64,000 nucleotides of DNA from NCBI GenBank assembly GCA_016713925.1, contig JADJOH010000002.1:682001-746000 (forward strand). Direction: 5' to 3'. Source of the stretch: Bacteroidota bacterium. GTDB taxonomy: Bacteria; Bacteroidota; Bacteroidia; AKYH767-A; OLB10. This document shows positions 34,501 to 43,095 of this stretch, one piece after another. Both the position numbers and the translations under genes were made by a program. Every line of letters begins with the position of its first letter. Positions within the stretch are counted from its first letter, which is position 1. The notes beneath the pieces are model-generated. The model saw nothing but the letters and a program-made list of their open reading frames with translations, searched no databases and was not told the origin of the DNA.

Positions 34501-35172
34501 TCAAATGTACTTTGAAGCTTCCTTCACGCTAAGGGGTGACAATTGCTGTTTTTCAAGAAAGGACTTTACCGCAGCCGGGTTTGATTTACTGTACTGACGC
34601 AAGGCCCAGCCAATAGCTTTGCGAATAAAGAATTCTTTCTCCTTCGCATAGCGTGAACAGAGTTGAAACAAGAGCTTTTCATCGGTATTCTTTCCATACT
34701 TCAACTGAAAAATGATTGCCGTGCGGTGCAGCCAGAAGTTGTCAGTCGCCGTCCACTTTTTAATGGTCGGTGCTATCAATTCGGGATAACGGCGAAACAA
34801 TTCTCCAATAAGATTGGACGCCAAAAAATCGACGGTATCCCACCAGGATTTATCAGTGACCATGTGCTCAAAAACGGGGAGGTGTTCCGGTTGAAAGTTC
34901 TTGCTTTTAACTTTGCAAAACTCCATCGCCATATACTGAAACTCTCTGTAGGGAAGTTTCCATAATTGCTGAACGATGAGCACCCATTCCCTATCAGGAA
35001 TCGATCTGAATTCAGATGTAAATTTTTTCAGGACGATTTCTCTTGACGGTTTCTTCACCCCTAAAAATTCAAACTGATCACGCATATAGGCTTTCATACC
35101 GATTGCTGTTTCTTCGTCACTGAAACGATGCATTTCCTCTTCAACTGACTGTACAAATGGATGCTTTTTCAT
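34501..35172 (-). CDS. DNA alkylation repair protein (AlkD-type HEAT-like glycosylase)
   Basis: 223 residues of helical HEAT-like repeats matching the AlkC/AlkD family: MRDQFEFLGVKKPSREIVLK at 30-50, LWKLPYREFQYMAMEFC near 92, WWDTVDFLASNLIGELF near 128 (with the conserved WDxVD) and IRKAIGWALRQYSK near 192. AlkD glycosylases excise bulky alkylated bases such as 3- and 7-methylpurines. A -7 box overlaps the immediate upstream region, so the ATG at 35172 is likely correct. Confidence 0.9.
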   Translation of the reverse strand: MKKHPFVQSVEEEMHRFSDEETAIGMKAYMRDQFEFLGVKKPSREIVLKKFTSEFRSIPDREWVLIVQQLWKLPYREFQYMAMEFCKVKSKNFQPEHLPVFEHMVTDKSWWDTVDFLASNLIGELFRRYPELIAPTIKKWTATDNFWLHRTAIIFQLKYGKNTDEKLLFQLCSRYAKEKEFFIRKAIGWALRQYSKSNPAAVKSFLEKQQLSPLSVKEASKYI

Positions 35173-35176
35173 GAGG

Positions 35177-35184
35177 CAAAAATA
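35177..35184 (-). promoter_or_regulatory. -7 box TATTTTTG, alkylation repair gene
   Basis: TAnnTTTG match on the minus strand four bases before the ATG at 35172. Confidence 0.5.
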
Positions 35185-35276
35185 CCAATAGGATTAAACT
35201 TTCATGAAATAAGCAGATCTCGAGTAAAACTGACAATTATCATTACAAACAACTTGATAATTGCTCCGGCAATGCT

Positions 35277-35284
35277 TAATTTTG
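35277..35284 (+). promoter_or_regulatory. -7 box TAATTTTG
   Basis: TAnnTTTG match six bases before the ATG at 35291, with a TTG at 35254-35256 about 20 bases upstream as a possible -33 element. It argues against the start at 35261. Confidence 0.6.
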
Positions 35285-35290
35285 GAACAC

Positions 35291-35665
35291 ATGAAAAAAA
35301 TATTTCTTTATTGGCTGATTGTCTATTTTGGTATGGGAAATATTTTTCTACTGCAGGTTATAAAGTTTCCTGATCTGAACAATCATTATCAATTGCATTT
35401 CCAAAGCGATGCACTCACTCTTTTTGAATTTCTGAATTTACATTATAACACCAGGGAAGATGAAACCGACAAGGATCTTGCTGCCGACAATGCCCTGCCA
35501 TTCAAGTCATCTGTCTCAGGGGAAAAGCCTTTTAATTCTTCCCCACCGGAGAATCGTCAGGAGGTGGTAATTCATACCCCTGCACAACTATTGCTTTTAG
35601 TCAGAGTCACCACGGATGAAGGTCAACAACTTCAATCCGATATTTTCCAACCTCCACGTTGCTGA
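35291..35665 (+). CDS. small exported protein, function unknown
   Basis: 124 residues from ATG 35291 (MKKIFLYWLIVYFGMGNIFL), with a hydrophobic N-terminal segment as signal or anchor. The mature part is acidic and ends PQQLQSDIFQPPRC-like (residues QQLQSDIFQPPRC). The layout (signal, FLNLHYNTREDE, LPFKS) reminds me of small periplasmic proteins next to metal-efflux genes in Bacteroidota, but none is present here. The downstream gene at 35768 is on the same strand 102 bases away. Confidence 0.6.
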   Translation: MKKIFLYWLIVYFGMGNIFLLQVIKFPDLNNHYQLHFQSDALTLFEFLNLHYNTREDETDKDLAADNALPFKSSVSGEKPFNSSPPENRQEVVIHTPAQLLLLVRVTTDEGQQLQSDIFQPPRC

Positions 35666-35767
35666 TTTTTCACCAATAAAATTTACAATAAATTTAGCAC
35701 TTCTAAAGGGAAGCTTACTTCCTGTATTCGTCTATTCCCGGAAGTCAAACAATTAAAAAACAAAAAA

Positions 35768-36292
35768 ATGGATTTAACACATCTTCATCTCCTCTTAAAT
35801 CACTTCCCCATCATAGGAACTATTATAGGAATTGCGCTCATGGTCTATGCGCTATTGTGCAAACAAAGGATCATTCAAAACGCTGTATTGGCTATATGGG
35901 TAGCCATGGCGATCATTACTATACCGGTTATGAAAACCGGTGAAGAAGCCGAAGAAACTGTAGAAAACATAGCCGGCATTACTGAAGCAAGCATTCACGC
36001 TCATGAAGAAGCGGCAGAACTCGCGTTATGGCTTATGATCACACTCGGCATTGTTTCTCTTGCAGGACTCCTCCTTAAAAACAAAGATGCAAACAAAGCG
36101 AGCCTGTTTACAAAACCGGCCTTCGTGCTTTCACTGGTTGTCTTCGCAGCAATGGCGCGTACCGGGTATTTGGGCGGACAAATCAGACATACGGAATTGC
36201 AGGGCATAACATCCGCTATACCGGCTGGAGAGTATAATAGCTCTCCTGCACCGGGTGAAACACCTGCTTCATCATCCGAAGATGACGATTAA
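35768..36292 (+). CDS. membrane protein, DUF2231-like
   Basis: 174 residues, four hydrophobic segments (about 8-27, 36-52, 82-100, 112-130). Histidines cluster at HLHLLLNHFP (5-14), SIHAHEEAAELALW (77-90) and GGQIRHTE (137-144), a pattern seen in DUF2231-type membrane proteins and compatible with heme or metal binding (inference). The C-terminus is a Pro/Ser/acidic tail outside the membrane. Ends eight bases before a strong bidirectional terminator. Confidence 0.72.
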   Translation: MDLTHLHLLLNHFPIIGTIIGIALMVYALLCKQRIIQNAVLAIWVAMAIITIPVMKTGEEAEETVENIAGITEASIHAHEEAAELALWLMITLGIVSLAGLLLKNKDANKASLFTKPAFVLSLVVFAAMARTGYLGGQIRHTELQGITSAIPAGEYNSSPAPGETPASSSEDDD

Positions 36293-36300
36293 CAAAAAAC

Positions 36301-36335
36301 AAAAGGGCTGCATTGAAACATCATGCAGCCCTTTT
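36301..36335. terminator. bidirectional rho-independent terminator
   Basis: AAAAGGGCTGCAT (36301-36313), 9-base loop, ATGCAGCCCTTTT (36323-36335): a perfect 13-bp stem with A and T tracts on either side. It lies between convergent genes ending at 36292 (+) and 36351 (-) and can serve both. Confidence 0.88.
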
Positions 36336-36350
36336 AAATCGAACTTTCAT

Positions 36351-37889
36351 TCAAAGACTTGCCACAAAACTCTGCAGCTGGTCCATCGTTACAGTTGAGA
36401 ATTTTGTTCCCGACACGGGCGTTCCATCGGCTACTCCTTTACATTTAGCAACCATTAACTCCCCTTTCGCATTGTAATCGAAAAACAATACATTAAATGC
36501 TTCATTAGCGGGTACTCCTTTAAACACCATGCGGTCCGGATGTCGAACACCGGGAAGGAATGCACGAAAGCTGCTTGTTGCAAGCTGCACACTACCTCTA
36601 AATCCTTCGGGCAAAAAAACAATAACATCTTTTCTTTCTTCCAAATTGACAAATCGATCACAATTAATCCAGCCCATTCGTGTCATCTGCAATGCATAAT
36701 TGGTCACCATACTCATCTCTGTCGCATTTGATGCAATGACTGTCTGATTTTTACCTTTCTTTTTCAGGGCTGCGATGAAGTTATGGCCTTTCGTTGCCAG
36801 TCGCAGATAAAAAGTACTGGCATAACGTATATCATCGTGTTCATCAATGTGCTTCGGATATCGTGATTTATCCCAGAAGTTTTTTGTAGATAAACGAATC
36901 AAAGAATCGAGTACGACATTATCAGAGGGGATAATGACCAATTCATATCGGGCATTCTCCAATAGTCTCATATTCACTTCTACGCGTGTAATATCAAATA
37001 CACTTTTCCATAACAACTTATCTGCCTTCACTAAATCACCGTAAACAAAACTTGTCCATGAAGCAGGACGACCTTGTTCCAAATGACGAAATCGTTCCCG
37101 TTTAGTTGCACTGGTTACATCCCATATATAACCGGAGACCTTAAGTTCATCCCCTCGGCCCGATCCTGAAGACAAGACCGTAGTGCCTGACCGCGAAACG
37201 GTACCGGTCTGACCGCGGGTTGAACTTGTACTTACAGCTGCCCTGTCGGCGGATTCCGGAATCCAGTTGACAACACCATCGGCTTGTTTTTCACCATAAA
37301 ATATTTGCATGCCCTCTTTCACTTCCTCTGTCCGGAAACTAACGTTAATGGATTTACGAAGTTTCAACGGTTTACCATTAGAAGAAGCATCGCAGTAAAA
37401 CATCCCGGCAGTCTCGATCATTTCTCCATTACAGGTGGTGGTCAATCCCTCCTTTAAAATAGAGAGATCATCATGGAAACTTTGCAAATGGAACATGATT
37501 TTTCCTGAAGGAGCAGAACCATCATCGTGAATAAACGCTCCGGCAGGAATCGCAAGTTCAAGTCCCTGATGATTTGAAAGGATGGTATCACGTTCAGCAC
37601 TGATCTCATGGTGCATGATATCCGGCAGCAGAAACTCGCTGTATTGTACGGCTGGTTCACGGAGGTAAACCGGAGAAACAGGGGATGGCGCCGGCTCGCG
37701 TGTAAATGAAACATCCTGCCTGTTGTTAAGTTGTTCCGGAGTGACGATTTCTTCCGTAGGCCGCTGTTCAGAAACAGTGACAACATCGGGCAAGATTTCG
37801 TCTTTCTTCTCCTGATCCTTGTTGCTGTTACAGGCTGCCAATATCATAAGACAAAGCAATGCCGTTCCGCTGGTAGAGTGGGTGTTCAT
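36351..37889 (-). CDS. large predicted lipoprotein of unknown function
   Basis: 512 residues. Lipobox ILAAC at about residue 20 followed by a low-complexity acidic linker. The segment GLELAIPAGAFIHDDGSAPS with KIMFHLQSFHDDLSILKEGL near 105-150 resembles the ZU5-like module (GG.I.IP.GAF.D..G...G.V) found in many Bacteroidota surface lipoproteins. The middle has a Ser/Thr/Gly-rich stretch and the C-terminus is beta-rich. It lies 63 bases after the TonB receptor on the same strand and may be its partner, but it does not look like SusD. Confidence 0.78.
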   Translation of the reverse strand: MNTHSTSGTALLCLMILAACNSNKDQEKKDEILPDVVTVSEQRPTEEIVTPEQLNNRQDVSFTREPAPSPVSPVYLREPAVQYSEFLLPDIMHHEISAERDTILSNHQGLELAIPAGAFIHDDGSAPSGKIMFHLQSFHDDLSILKEGLTTTCNGEMIETAGMFYCDASSNGKPLKLRKSINVSFRTEEVKEGMQIFYGEKQADGVVNWIPESADRAAVSTSSTRGQTGTVSRSGTTVLSSGSGRGDELKVSGYIWDVTSATKRERFRHLEQGRPASWTSFVYGDLVKADKLLWKSVFDITRVEVNMRLLENARYELVIIPSDNVVLDSLIRLSTKNFWDKSRYPKHIDEHDDIRYASTFYLRLATKGHNFIAALKKKGKNQTVIASNATEMSMVTNYALQMTRMGWINCDRFVNLEERKDVIVFLPEGFRGSVQLATSSFRAFLPGVRHPDRMVFKGVPANEAFNVLFFDYNAKGELMVAKCKGVADGTPVSGTKFSTVTMDQLQSFVASL

Positions 37890-37952
37890 GGTGTGTAGGT
37901 TTGCAGAAAAAACGAACCGACATACCGGTTTCGTATATCTTCTATAAAAAAA

Positions 37953-40193
37953 TCACCCCAAAGTATACCTGCAACCTATAAAAACTCTGGTACCCATTAT
38001 TGGCGCATAGTTGTAAGAGGGATCGAAGGTATACCCGTAAGGATTATTCACATCGATAAATTTATCAAAGGGATCAAAGGGTCGTAAAATGGGGTCTTCC
38101 GGAATAAAATTCAACATGTTCTTTAGTCCGGTATAGAATTCCCAAGGGCCGCTTCTTCTGGTGACCTGTACATTCATGATAGCAAACCAGGGTGATTTCT
38201 GAGGACGATAATCATTCGGCACGACGGGCAGATACATAGGGCCCGTTAGTTTTCCGGTAATGTCAATCAACCATCTTCCTCCTTTGGCTGTCCAGGTCAA
38301 CCCGCCTACTCCACTCCACGACGGCGCGTGCAATTGCTTTGTACGGTGTTCCCTCTCCACCTGATAGACCTCCAGAAAAGTCACGCCGACGTTCCCGCGC
38401 AAAGTTCCCGTTGATGCAAAATCAAGGTTCAGACTCGCCCCTTTACTGATCGCATAGCCATCCAGGTTTTTGTAGATGATGCGCTGCGGATCCGTTAAAA
38501 AATCACCGGTGATACGGTTAGAGAAATAAGTATAAAATACAGAAGCATCTATATTCATGATGCCCCAAACCGGTTGCAATTGTCCGGTATAATTCAGATT
38601 TATATTCCAGCTCTGCTCCGGCTTTAGTGATTCTACAATTTCCACATCACGCGCACCACTCAAGGCAGCATGGTCTTCGGTAAAGAGGTTCACTACACGA
38701 TAACCGTTTCCGGAACTCAAACGCATCGAATGAGAGGCACTCCACTTATACCGGGCTGCCAATCGCGGAGAGAGCACCATGCCATGTTCTTTGTGAAAAT
38801 CCGAACGTATCCCACCCAGTAATGCCAGTTGATCGGTAAGGCTGAATTCATCCTGTATAAAAACTCCGGCCAGTAAACTCTTCATCGGTGCATTGGTCAT
38901 CTGCAGGGAATCGCCGGTAGCAGTACCCGGAGTATTGTCATCATAAAAGGTATAACGGACAGGCAGCCCCGTCATCAGCTCATGTCGTCCCATCTTCTTC
39001 GTCCACCGGAATTGAAGAAAACTCACCGCTTGTACCGCATCAAAAGAAACGATACCATACCAGGAATCCTGAACATGACGGTTGAAGGAAAAGTCAGTGG
39101 TGATAATTTCATCTTTTATTTTAAAACCATACTGCCCGATCGCCTCCACCCTCGAGGTATACACCGACTCTCCATAAATCGAATCCGATCCTCTCCACTC
39201 CGACGACCATTGCATCTCTCCTCCCCAGCGGTCTTCATAAAGATAGCGCAATGCGATTTGAACCGGCAAGGTATCCTTCCTGCTATATGACCATTTATTA
39301 AAAACAGAAACTCTCTTCTGCAAGGTAACATCCGTAAAATTATCATCATTGATATCACGCGCATTGGAAAAATGAAAGGTGTTCACTCCCAGTAATGAGC
39401 TCCATCTCCCGGCTTTCCACTTCCCGGTCACATCCAGATTCACCTCACCTGTTGAAGTGGCATTCAGCTCCGTAAAAAAGCGCGGAACAGCATGTGGCTC
39501 CTTCGTGATAATATTGATGAGTCCGCCCATCGCCTCTGAACCATAGAGTGTACCGGCAGGACCTTTTACAATCTCTATGCGACGAATAATAGCATTCGGA
39601 ATTCCACTCAGGCCATAAACAGAACTCAGACTACTCACGATCGGCATTCCATCTATCAACACCATCGTATAAGGACCTTCCATTCCGTTGATATGAATAT
39701 CGCCTGTATTGCAAACGTTGCAGTTTATTTGTGGCTGTACTCCATTCACCATATGCAAGGCTTCGAAGACACCCGGTGTGGGATTTCGTTTAAAGAAAGA
39801 AGGATGATACACTTCTACCGGTATCGCGGACTCCAGACGCTCCACGGGATTCAATGTTCCGCTAATCACCACTTCTTTTAAAGCGCTGGTCTCTCCTTTC
39901 AGGTAAAAATCAAGTGATGTCTTCACGCCATCCACCACCTTCACTTCCTTCCGGTAGATTTGAAAGCCCAGTGCTTTTACTTCGATCTTCTGCACCCCGG
40001 CAGGCAAATCATCCATGACATAAAATCCATTACTATCCGATGTCGCTCCGATTCCCAATGCAGGAATCCCAATCGTAGCAAAGGGTACAGGCTTGCCATC
40101 GTCATACACACGACCACGCAAGCTTCCTTGCCCATATAAAAACTGAATTGATGGTAAGAGGAAAACTCCTACCAGTAAAATCATCCGTGTCAT
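37953..40193 (-). CDS. TonB-dependent outer-membrane receptor, probably metal-related
   Basis: 746 residues from ATG 40193 (MTRMILLVGVFLLPSIQ); a start at 40208 is excluded by the -7 box. Signal peptide, CarboxypepD_reg-like domain (about 25-100, GSLRGRVYDDGKPVPFATIG), plug domain (about 115-220; GDIHINGMEGPYTMVLIDGM, IEIVKGPAGTLYGSEAMGG) and a 22-strand barrel ending GTRVFIGCRYTLG. A CNVC pair sits in the plug. It shares its intergenic region with a divergent DtxR-family regulator and an inverted repeat resembling a DtxR/MntR operator, so regulated uptake of iron, manganese or a related metal complex is inferred. Confidence 0.9.
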   Translation of the reverse strand: MTRMILLVGVFLLPSIQFLYGQGSLRGRVYDDGKPVPFATIGIPALGIGATSDSNGFYVMDDLPAGVQKIEVKALGFQIYRKEVKVVDGVKTSLDFYLKGETSALKEVVISGTLNPVERLESAIPVEVYHPSFFKRNPTPGVFEALHMVNGVQPQINCNVCNTGDIHINGMEGPYTMVLIDGMPIVSSLSSVYGLSGIPNAIIRRIEIVKGPAGTLYGSEAMGGLINIITKEPHAVPRFFTELNATSTGEVNLDVTGKWKAGRWSSLLGVNTFHFSNARDINDDNFTDVTLQKRVSVFNKWSYSRKDTLPVQIALRYLYEDRWGGEMQWSSEWRGSDSIYGESVYTSRVEAIGQYGFKIKDEIITTDFSFNRHVQDSWYGIVSFDAVQAVSFLQFRWTKKMGRHELMTGLPVRYTFYDDNTPGTATGDSLQMTNAPMKSLLAGVFIQDEFSLTDQLALLGGIRSDFHKEHGMVLSPRLAARYKWSASHSMRLSSGNGYRVVNLFTEDHAALSGARDVEIVESLKPEQSWNINLNYTGQLQPVWGIMNIDASVFYTYFSNRITGDFLTDPQRIIYKNLDGYAISKGASLNLDFASTGTLRGNVGVTFLEVYQVEREHRTKQLHAPSWSGVGGLTWTAKGGRWLIDITGKLTGPMYLPVVPNDYRPQKSPWFAIMNVQVTRRSGPWEFYTGLKNMLNFIPEDPILRPFDPFDKFIDVNNPYGYTFDPSYNYAPIMGTRVFIGCRYTLG

Positions 40194-40197
40194 AAGG

Positions 40198-40205
40198 CAA
40201 ATATA
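40198..40205 (-). promoter_or_regulatory. -7 box TATATTTG, TonB receptor
   Basis: Exact TAnnTTTG match on the minus strand five bases before the ATG at 40193 and ten bases from the inverted repeat at 40215. Confidence 0.6.
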
Positions 40206-40214
40206 CATTATTTT

Positions 40215-40230
40215 GTTAGATCAACCTAAC
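40215..40230. promoter_or_regulatory. DtxR/MntR-like operator candidate
   Basis: GTTAGATCAACCTAAC: GTTAG and CTAAC arms with a purine/pyrimidine-symmetric centre. The arms equal those of DtxR/IdeR-type sites (TTAGGTTAG...CTAACCTAA). It lies between the two divergent -7 boxes, where a bound repressor would block both promoters. Confidence 0.6.
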
Positions 40231-40253
40231 TTTTATTGTTTGAAAATCCTTTC

Positions 40254-40261
40254 TATATTTG
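40254..40261 (+). promoter_or_regulatory. -7 box TATATTTG, DtxR-family gene
   Basis: Exact match five bases before the ATG at 40266; it rules out the earlier start at 40236. Confidence 0.6.
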
Positions 40262-40265
40262 TAAA

Positions 40266-40918
40266 ATGCTGACCAACACTGAAGAAAACTATCTGAAAGC
40301 CCTGTTACACCTGATGCTGCAATCGGGGAATAACGAAACGGGAACCAATAAACTGGCGGAGCATCTGGGCATAAAACCGGCTACGGTGAACGACATGCTG
40401 AAAAAGTTAAAGACGAAGAAGCTGGTCATGTATGAGAAATACGGGAAAATCAAACTCTCCAAAGATGGGCGTAAACAAGCCTTACTGGTGATCAGAAAGC
40501 ATCGCTTATGGGAGACCTTTTTATACGAAAAGCTACAGTTCTCCTGGGATGAAATTCATGAAGTCGCGGAACAGTTGGAGCATATTCAATCTGAAAAACT
40601 CATTGAGAAATTAGAGAAATTTTTAGGTTATCCTCAGGCAGATCCACATGGCGACCCGATACCGGATGCAAAGGGAGAAATGAAAACGTATCAGAAAACA
40701 TCACTTCTTGAAATTCCTGTGGGCAGTATCTGTCAGTTGGTCGCGGTAAAGGACAATTCAGCGATGTTTCTGCAATATGTCTCTGAACTGGGGATCGGAT
40801 TAAAAACAAAAATTAAAATAATTTCAAAATGGATTTTGACGGCTCACTGCGCATTGAGGTAAACAGGAAGCAACACAATGTCTCTCAAAAATTCGCAGAA
40901 AATCTACTCGTCAAATAA
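40266..40918 (+). pseudogene. DtxR/MntR-family metal-dependent regulator, C-terminal frameshift
   Basis: From ATG 40266 (MLTNTEENYLKALLHLMLQS): winged HTH (about 1-65; NKLAEHLGIKPATVNDMLKK), dimerisation and metal-binding domain (LRKHRLWETF-like VIRKHRLWETFLYEKL; WDEIHEVAEQLEHIQSEKLI; GYPQADPHGDPIPD) and an SH3/FeoA-like end. As read, the frame ends at 40862 with an unrelated tail. Shifting by one base at the AAAA run 40826-40829 restores MDFDGSLRIEVNRKQHNVSQ then KFAENLLVK and a TAA at 40916-40918, matching the family. A missing A explains it. The DNA-binding and metal sites are intact either way. Divergent from the TonB receptor it probably represses. Confidence 0.87.
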
Positions 40919-40974
40919 GTGCTATTACATCCTAACTTACATCTTCATTCACTGATGAAAATAAAGTCATCTTA

Positions 40975-41172
40975 ATTCAACCGATTAATTGAATGGTTTT
41001 CTAACTTACCCGCACTAAGAGCAGGTAAAATGGAAATTAGAGTGATTAAAACACCATCCTGAGCAGTAATGATTCCAAACTTAAACGCTGCGTTCGCGGC
41101 GGAATCGCGGCGATCGCTGCGTTTAAACAGAAGGGTTAATTATCAGAATATTCTTTTTATTTAAAACTAAGA
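40975..41172. repeat. 200-bp dispersed element, copy 1
   Basis: Shares a colinear series of blocks with 47625-47848: GGAAATTAGAGT.ATTAAAAC, ACACCATC, CCAAACTTAAAC, GCTGCGTTCGCGGCGG, TCGCTGCGTTTAAACAGA, TATCAGAATATTCTTTT and AAAACTAAGAT. The GC-rich core (41087-41126) is an imperfect inverted repeat AACGCtGCG...CGCtGCGTT. The gap 40919-41537 holds this, the remnant below and no supported gene. Confidence 0.75.
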
Positions 41173-41452
41173 TTATTTACGGTTAAAAATAAAGTCGATT
41201 TTAGGGGAAAAAGCGAAAATATACATCTTCCAAAAGATGCGTCAAGTTTTCGGTCAAGCTCATTGTACGCAACGTATTCCCTTTGGACTTCGAAGCTTTA
41301 TAGAAGTATTCTCCGTTTATCCATGCCAACTGACCGAAGCTCAAAAAGGTAAGGCTACCGAACGAAGCTGTATCGCTGGTAGGGTTAAAGCGGTAAACAC
41401 TATTTCCTTGTCTATCTATATCATTTGCTAGATTGAAATTGAACACACCGCA

Positions 41453-41517
41453 CTAATTGGTACAAGTCAGGACATAATGTCTCTCAAAAACTTGCTGAAA
41501 ATCTAAAAGTAAAATAA
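41453..41517 (+). pseudogene. remnant of a DtxR-family C-terminus
   Basis: In frame up to TAA at 41515-41517 it reads GHNVSQKLAENLKVK, the same ending as the upstream regulator (HNVSQKFAENLLVK). The DNA is alignable with 40875-40918. It may be a duplicated tail or the end left from an insertion of the intervening ~580 bases. Confidence 0.6.
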
Positions 41518-41537
41518 CCGCAACTACCTCTAAAAAA

Positions 41538-41780
41538 TCAGGAAGCTTTTTCCTTCTTATTATTCTTCCACCAGATATAACCGGCGACACCACCCATCAA
41601 ATAGGGAACCGACATCAGGTATAAAATGCCGGTATTCAACCCACGACCTTTCTTCTCCCCGTTCTCCAATCCGGATTCTGCCACACGTTTGCACATAGAG
41701 CATTGAGCAGAAGCCTCCTGCTGAAGCATTAGAAATACCGAGAAGATGCTGATGACGATTAACTTTTTCATGGCTTCCAT
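41538..41780 (-). CDS. small membrane protein of the oxidase cluster
   Basis: 80 residues. Signal-like N-terminus (MKKLIVISIFSVFLML from an inner ATG at 41771), then AQCSMCKRVAESG with a C-x2-C pair, one membrane segment (ILYLMSVPYLMGGVAGYIWW) and a basic end. The C-x2-C could bind copper or heme (inference). It lies 44 bases after the DUF420 gene, last in the leftward oxidase cluster. No named family recognised. Confidence 0.72.
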   Translation of the reverse strand: MEAMKKLIVISIFSVFLMLQQEASAQCSMCKRVAESGLENGEKKGRGLNTGILYLMSVPYLMGGVAGYIWWKNNKKEKAS

Positions 41781-41824
41781 TTATCTTTCACAAAGGTAAG
41801 TAACACCACCTCTGATTTGCAAGT

Positions 41825-42373
41825 TTAAAATTTATAATAAGGGGAAATCATCAGGTAAACAATCACCCCGGTACTGGTGACGTACAGCCAGATCGGGAAG
41901 GCCCACCTCACCAGCTTTCGGTGTTTTTGCACCTGATTGCTCAACCCATACCAGAAAGAGACCAGAATCATGGGCAATACGAGAGCGGCCAGGATGATAT
42001 GAGAAATCAGAATAGTAATATAGAGGGGACGTAGGGGATGCTCTGCCGGAAACTTTGTCTCTTCGCTCAGCCAATGATAAGTAACATAGGAAATGAGGAA
42101 CAAACTGGACAAGACAAAAGTGAGAAGATTGAGTTGCTTGTGACGGGCTACATCCTTTCTCTTAATCGCTTTTAAGGAGAGCAACAGCAGAACGGTACAT
42201 GAGCCGTTAATGATGGCATTCAGCATGGGCAGGTAGGCGGCAAATGCAGGCATCGGCTGCGGTCGGGGTAAGATTTTGCTATCCAGAACCAGTACAAGTA
42301 GAAAAACGAAGATGGAAAGCGCCATCACTATCCGGAAGACCGTTCTTTCTTTCACCTGATCAATAGTTGCCAT
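41825..42373 (-). CDS. DUF420 membrane protein (CtaM-like oxidase assembly)
   Basis: 182 residues with five hydrophobic segments. Conserved DUF420 pieces: LPMLNAIINGSCTVLLLLSL, KRKDVARHKQLNL, YVTYHWLSEETKF, ISHIILAALVLPMIL and HRKLVRWAFPIWLYVTSTGV, with His residues placed as in CtaM, which is needed for heme A oxidase maturation in Bacillus and Staphylococcus. It lies between the SCO gene and the 80-residue gene. Confidence 0.9.
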   Translation of the reverse strand: MATIDQVKERTVFRIVMALSIFVFLLVLVLDSKILPRPQPMPAFAAYLPMLNAIINGSCTVLLLLSLKAIKRKDVARHKQLNLLTFVLSSLFLISYVTYHWLSEETKFPAEHPLRPLYITILISHIILAALVLPMILVSFWYGLSNQVQKHRKLVRWAFPIWLYVTSTGVIVYLMISPYYKF

Positions 42374-42416
42374 AATTTTAATTGCTAAACAAATTTAAAC
42401 GCTTGCGGGTTTTAAA

Positions 42417-43085
42417 TCAGCGCGAAGGATTTGCATATTCATTTTTCAGTGCAGCAATATCTTCCATCAGCTTCTTCACTTCAAAATGATTGGTGCCATC
42501 GTAAATACCCCGAATGCGCTTTTCCTTATCCATCAGCAAAAACTGTTCGGAATGCAGGAAAGCATCTTCACCTCCACTTCCCTCCAGCGCATTGAGAAAA
42601 TAACTGTTTCGCGCGAGACTGTAAATCTGCTCTTTATCACCGGTAAGAAAATACCATTTCCCCGGAATGGCATTGTGTTTGGCTGCATATTCTTTTAAGC
42701 GGGCAGGGGTATCATTACCCGGATCGACAGTAAACGAAAGAATGACCACTTCATCGTCTTTCTTAAAATTATGCTGAACCCGCATGAGCTGATTCGACAT
42801 TTTAGGACATATGGTTTTACACGTACTGAAGAAAAAATCCACTACATAAATTTTTCCATCTGTAATCTTTCCGGTGACAAGGTTACTATCCGAATCATAT
42901 AAAGAAAAGTCACCGGCGGTATGATAAACCGTGTCGATGACTTCCTTACCATTAATGATCTTTTTTACCGGCTCCTTCGGACCAAATATTTCCATCTTCT
43001 CATATTTATTCTCTCCTGTCTGCAGCAACAAATACAGGGCGGAAGGAATAATAAACAGTAAAGCAAGAATCAGAAATTTTTTCAC
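42417..43085 (-). CDS. SCO family copper chaperone
   Basis: 222 residues: N-terminal membrane anchor (about 4-20), then a thioredoxin fold with the copper-binding FSTCKTICPKMS (C-x3-C) near residue 88 and the distal His in HSEQFLLMD near 180. SCO proteins load copper on the CuA site of cytochrome oxidase subunit II. It starts 11 bases after the subunit IV gene, in a tight operon with subunit III genes. Confidence 0.94.
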   Translation of the reverse strand: MKKFLILALLFIIPSALYLLLQTGENKYEKMEIFGPKEPVKKIINGKEVIDTVYHTAGDFSLYDSDSNLVTGKITDGKIYVVDFFFSTCKTICPKMSNQLMRVQHNFKKDDEVVILSFTVDPGNDTPARLKEYAAKHNAIPGKWYFLTGDKEQIYSLARNSYFLNALEGSGGEDAFLHSEQFLLMDKEKRIRGIYDGTNHFEVKKLMEDIAALKNEYANPSR

Positions 43086-43095
43086 TCGGGGAGGA

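Noticed and set aside
41201..41446. Overlapping frames on both strands (81 codons leftward, 64 rightward)
   Set aside because: Neither shows a family or promoter; the leftward one (GTG start) looks slightly barrel-like and could be a remnant, but support is too weak.
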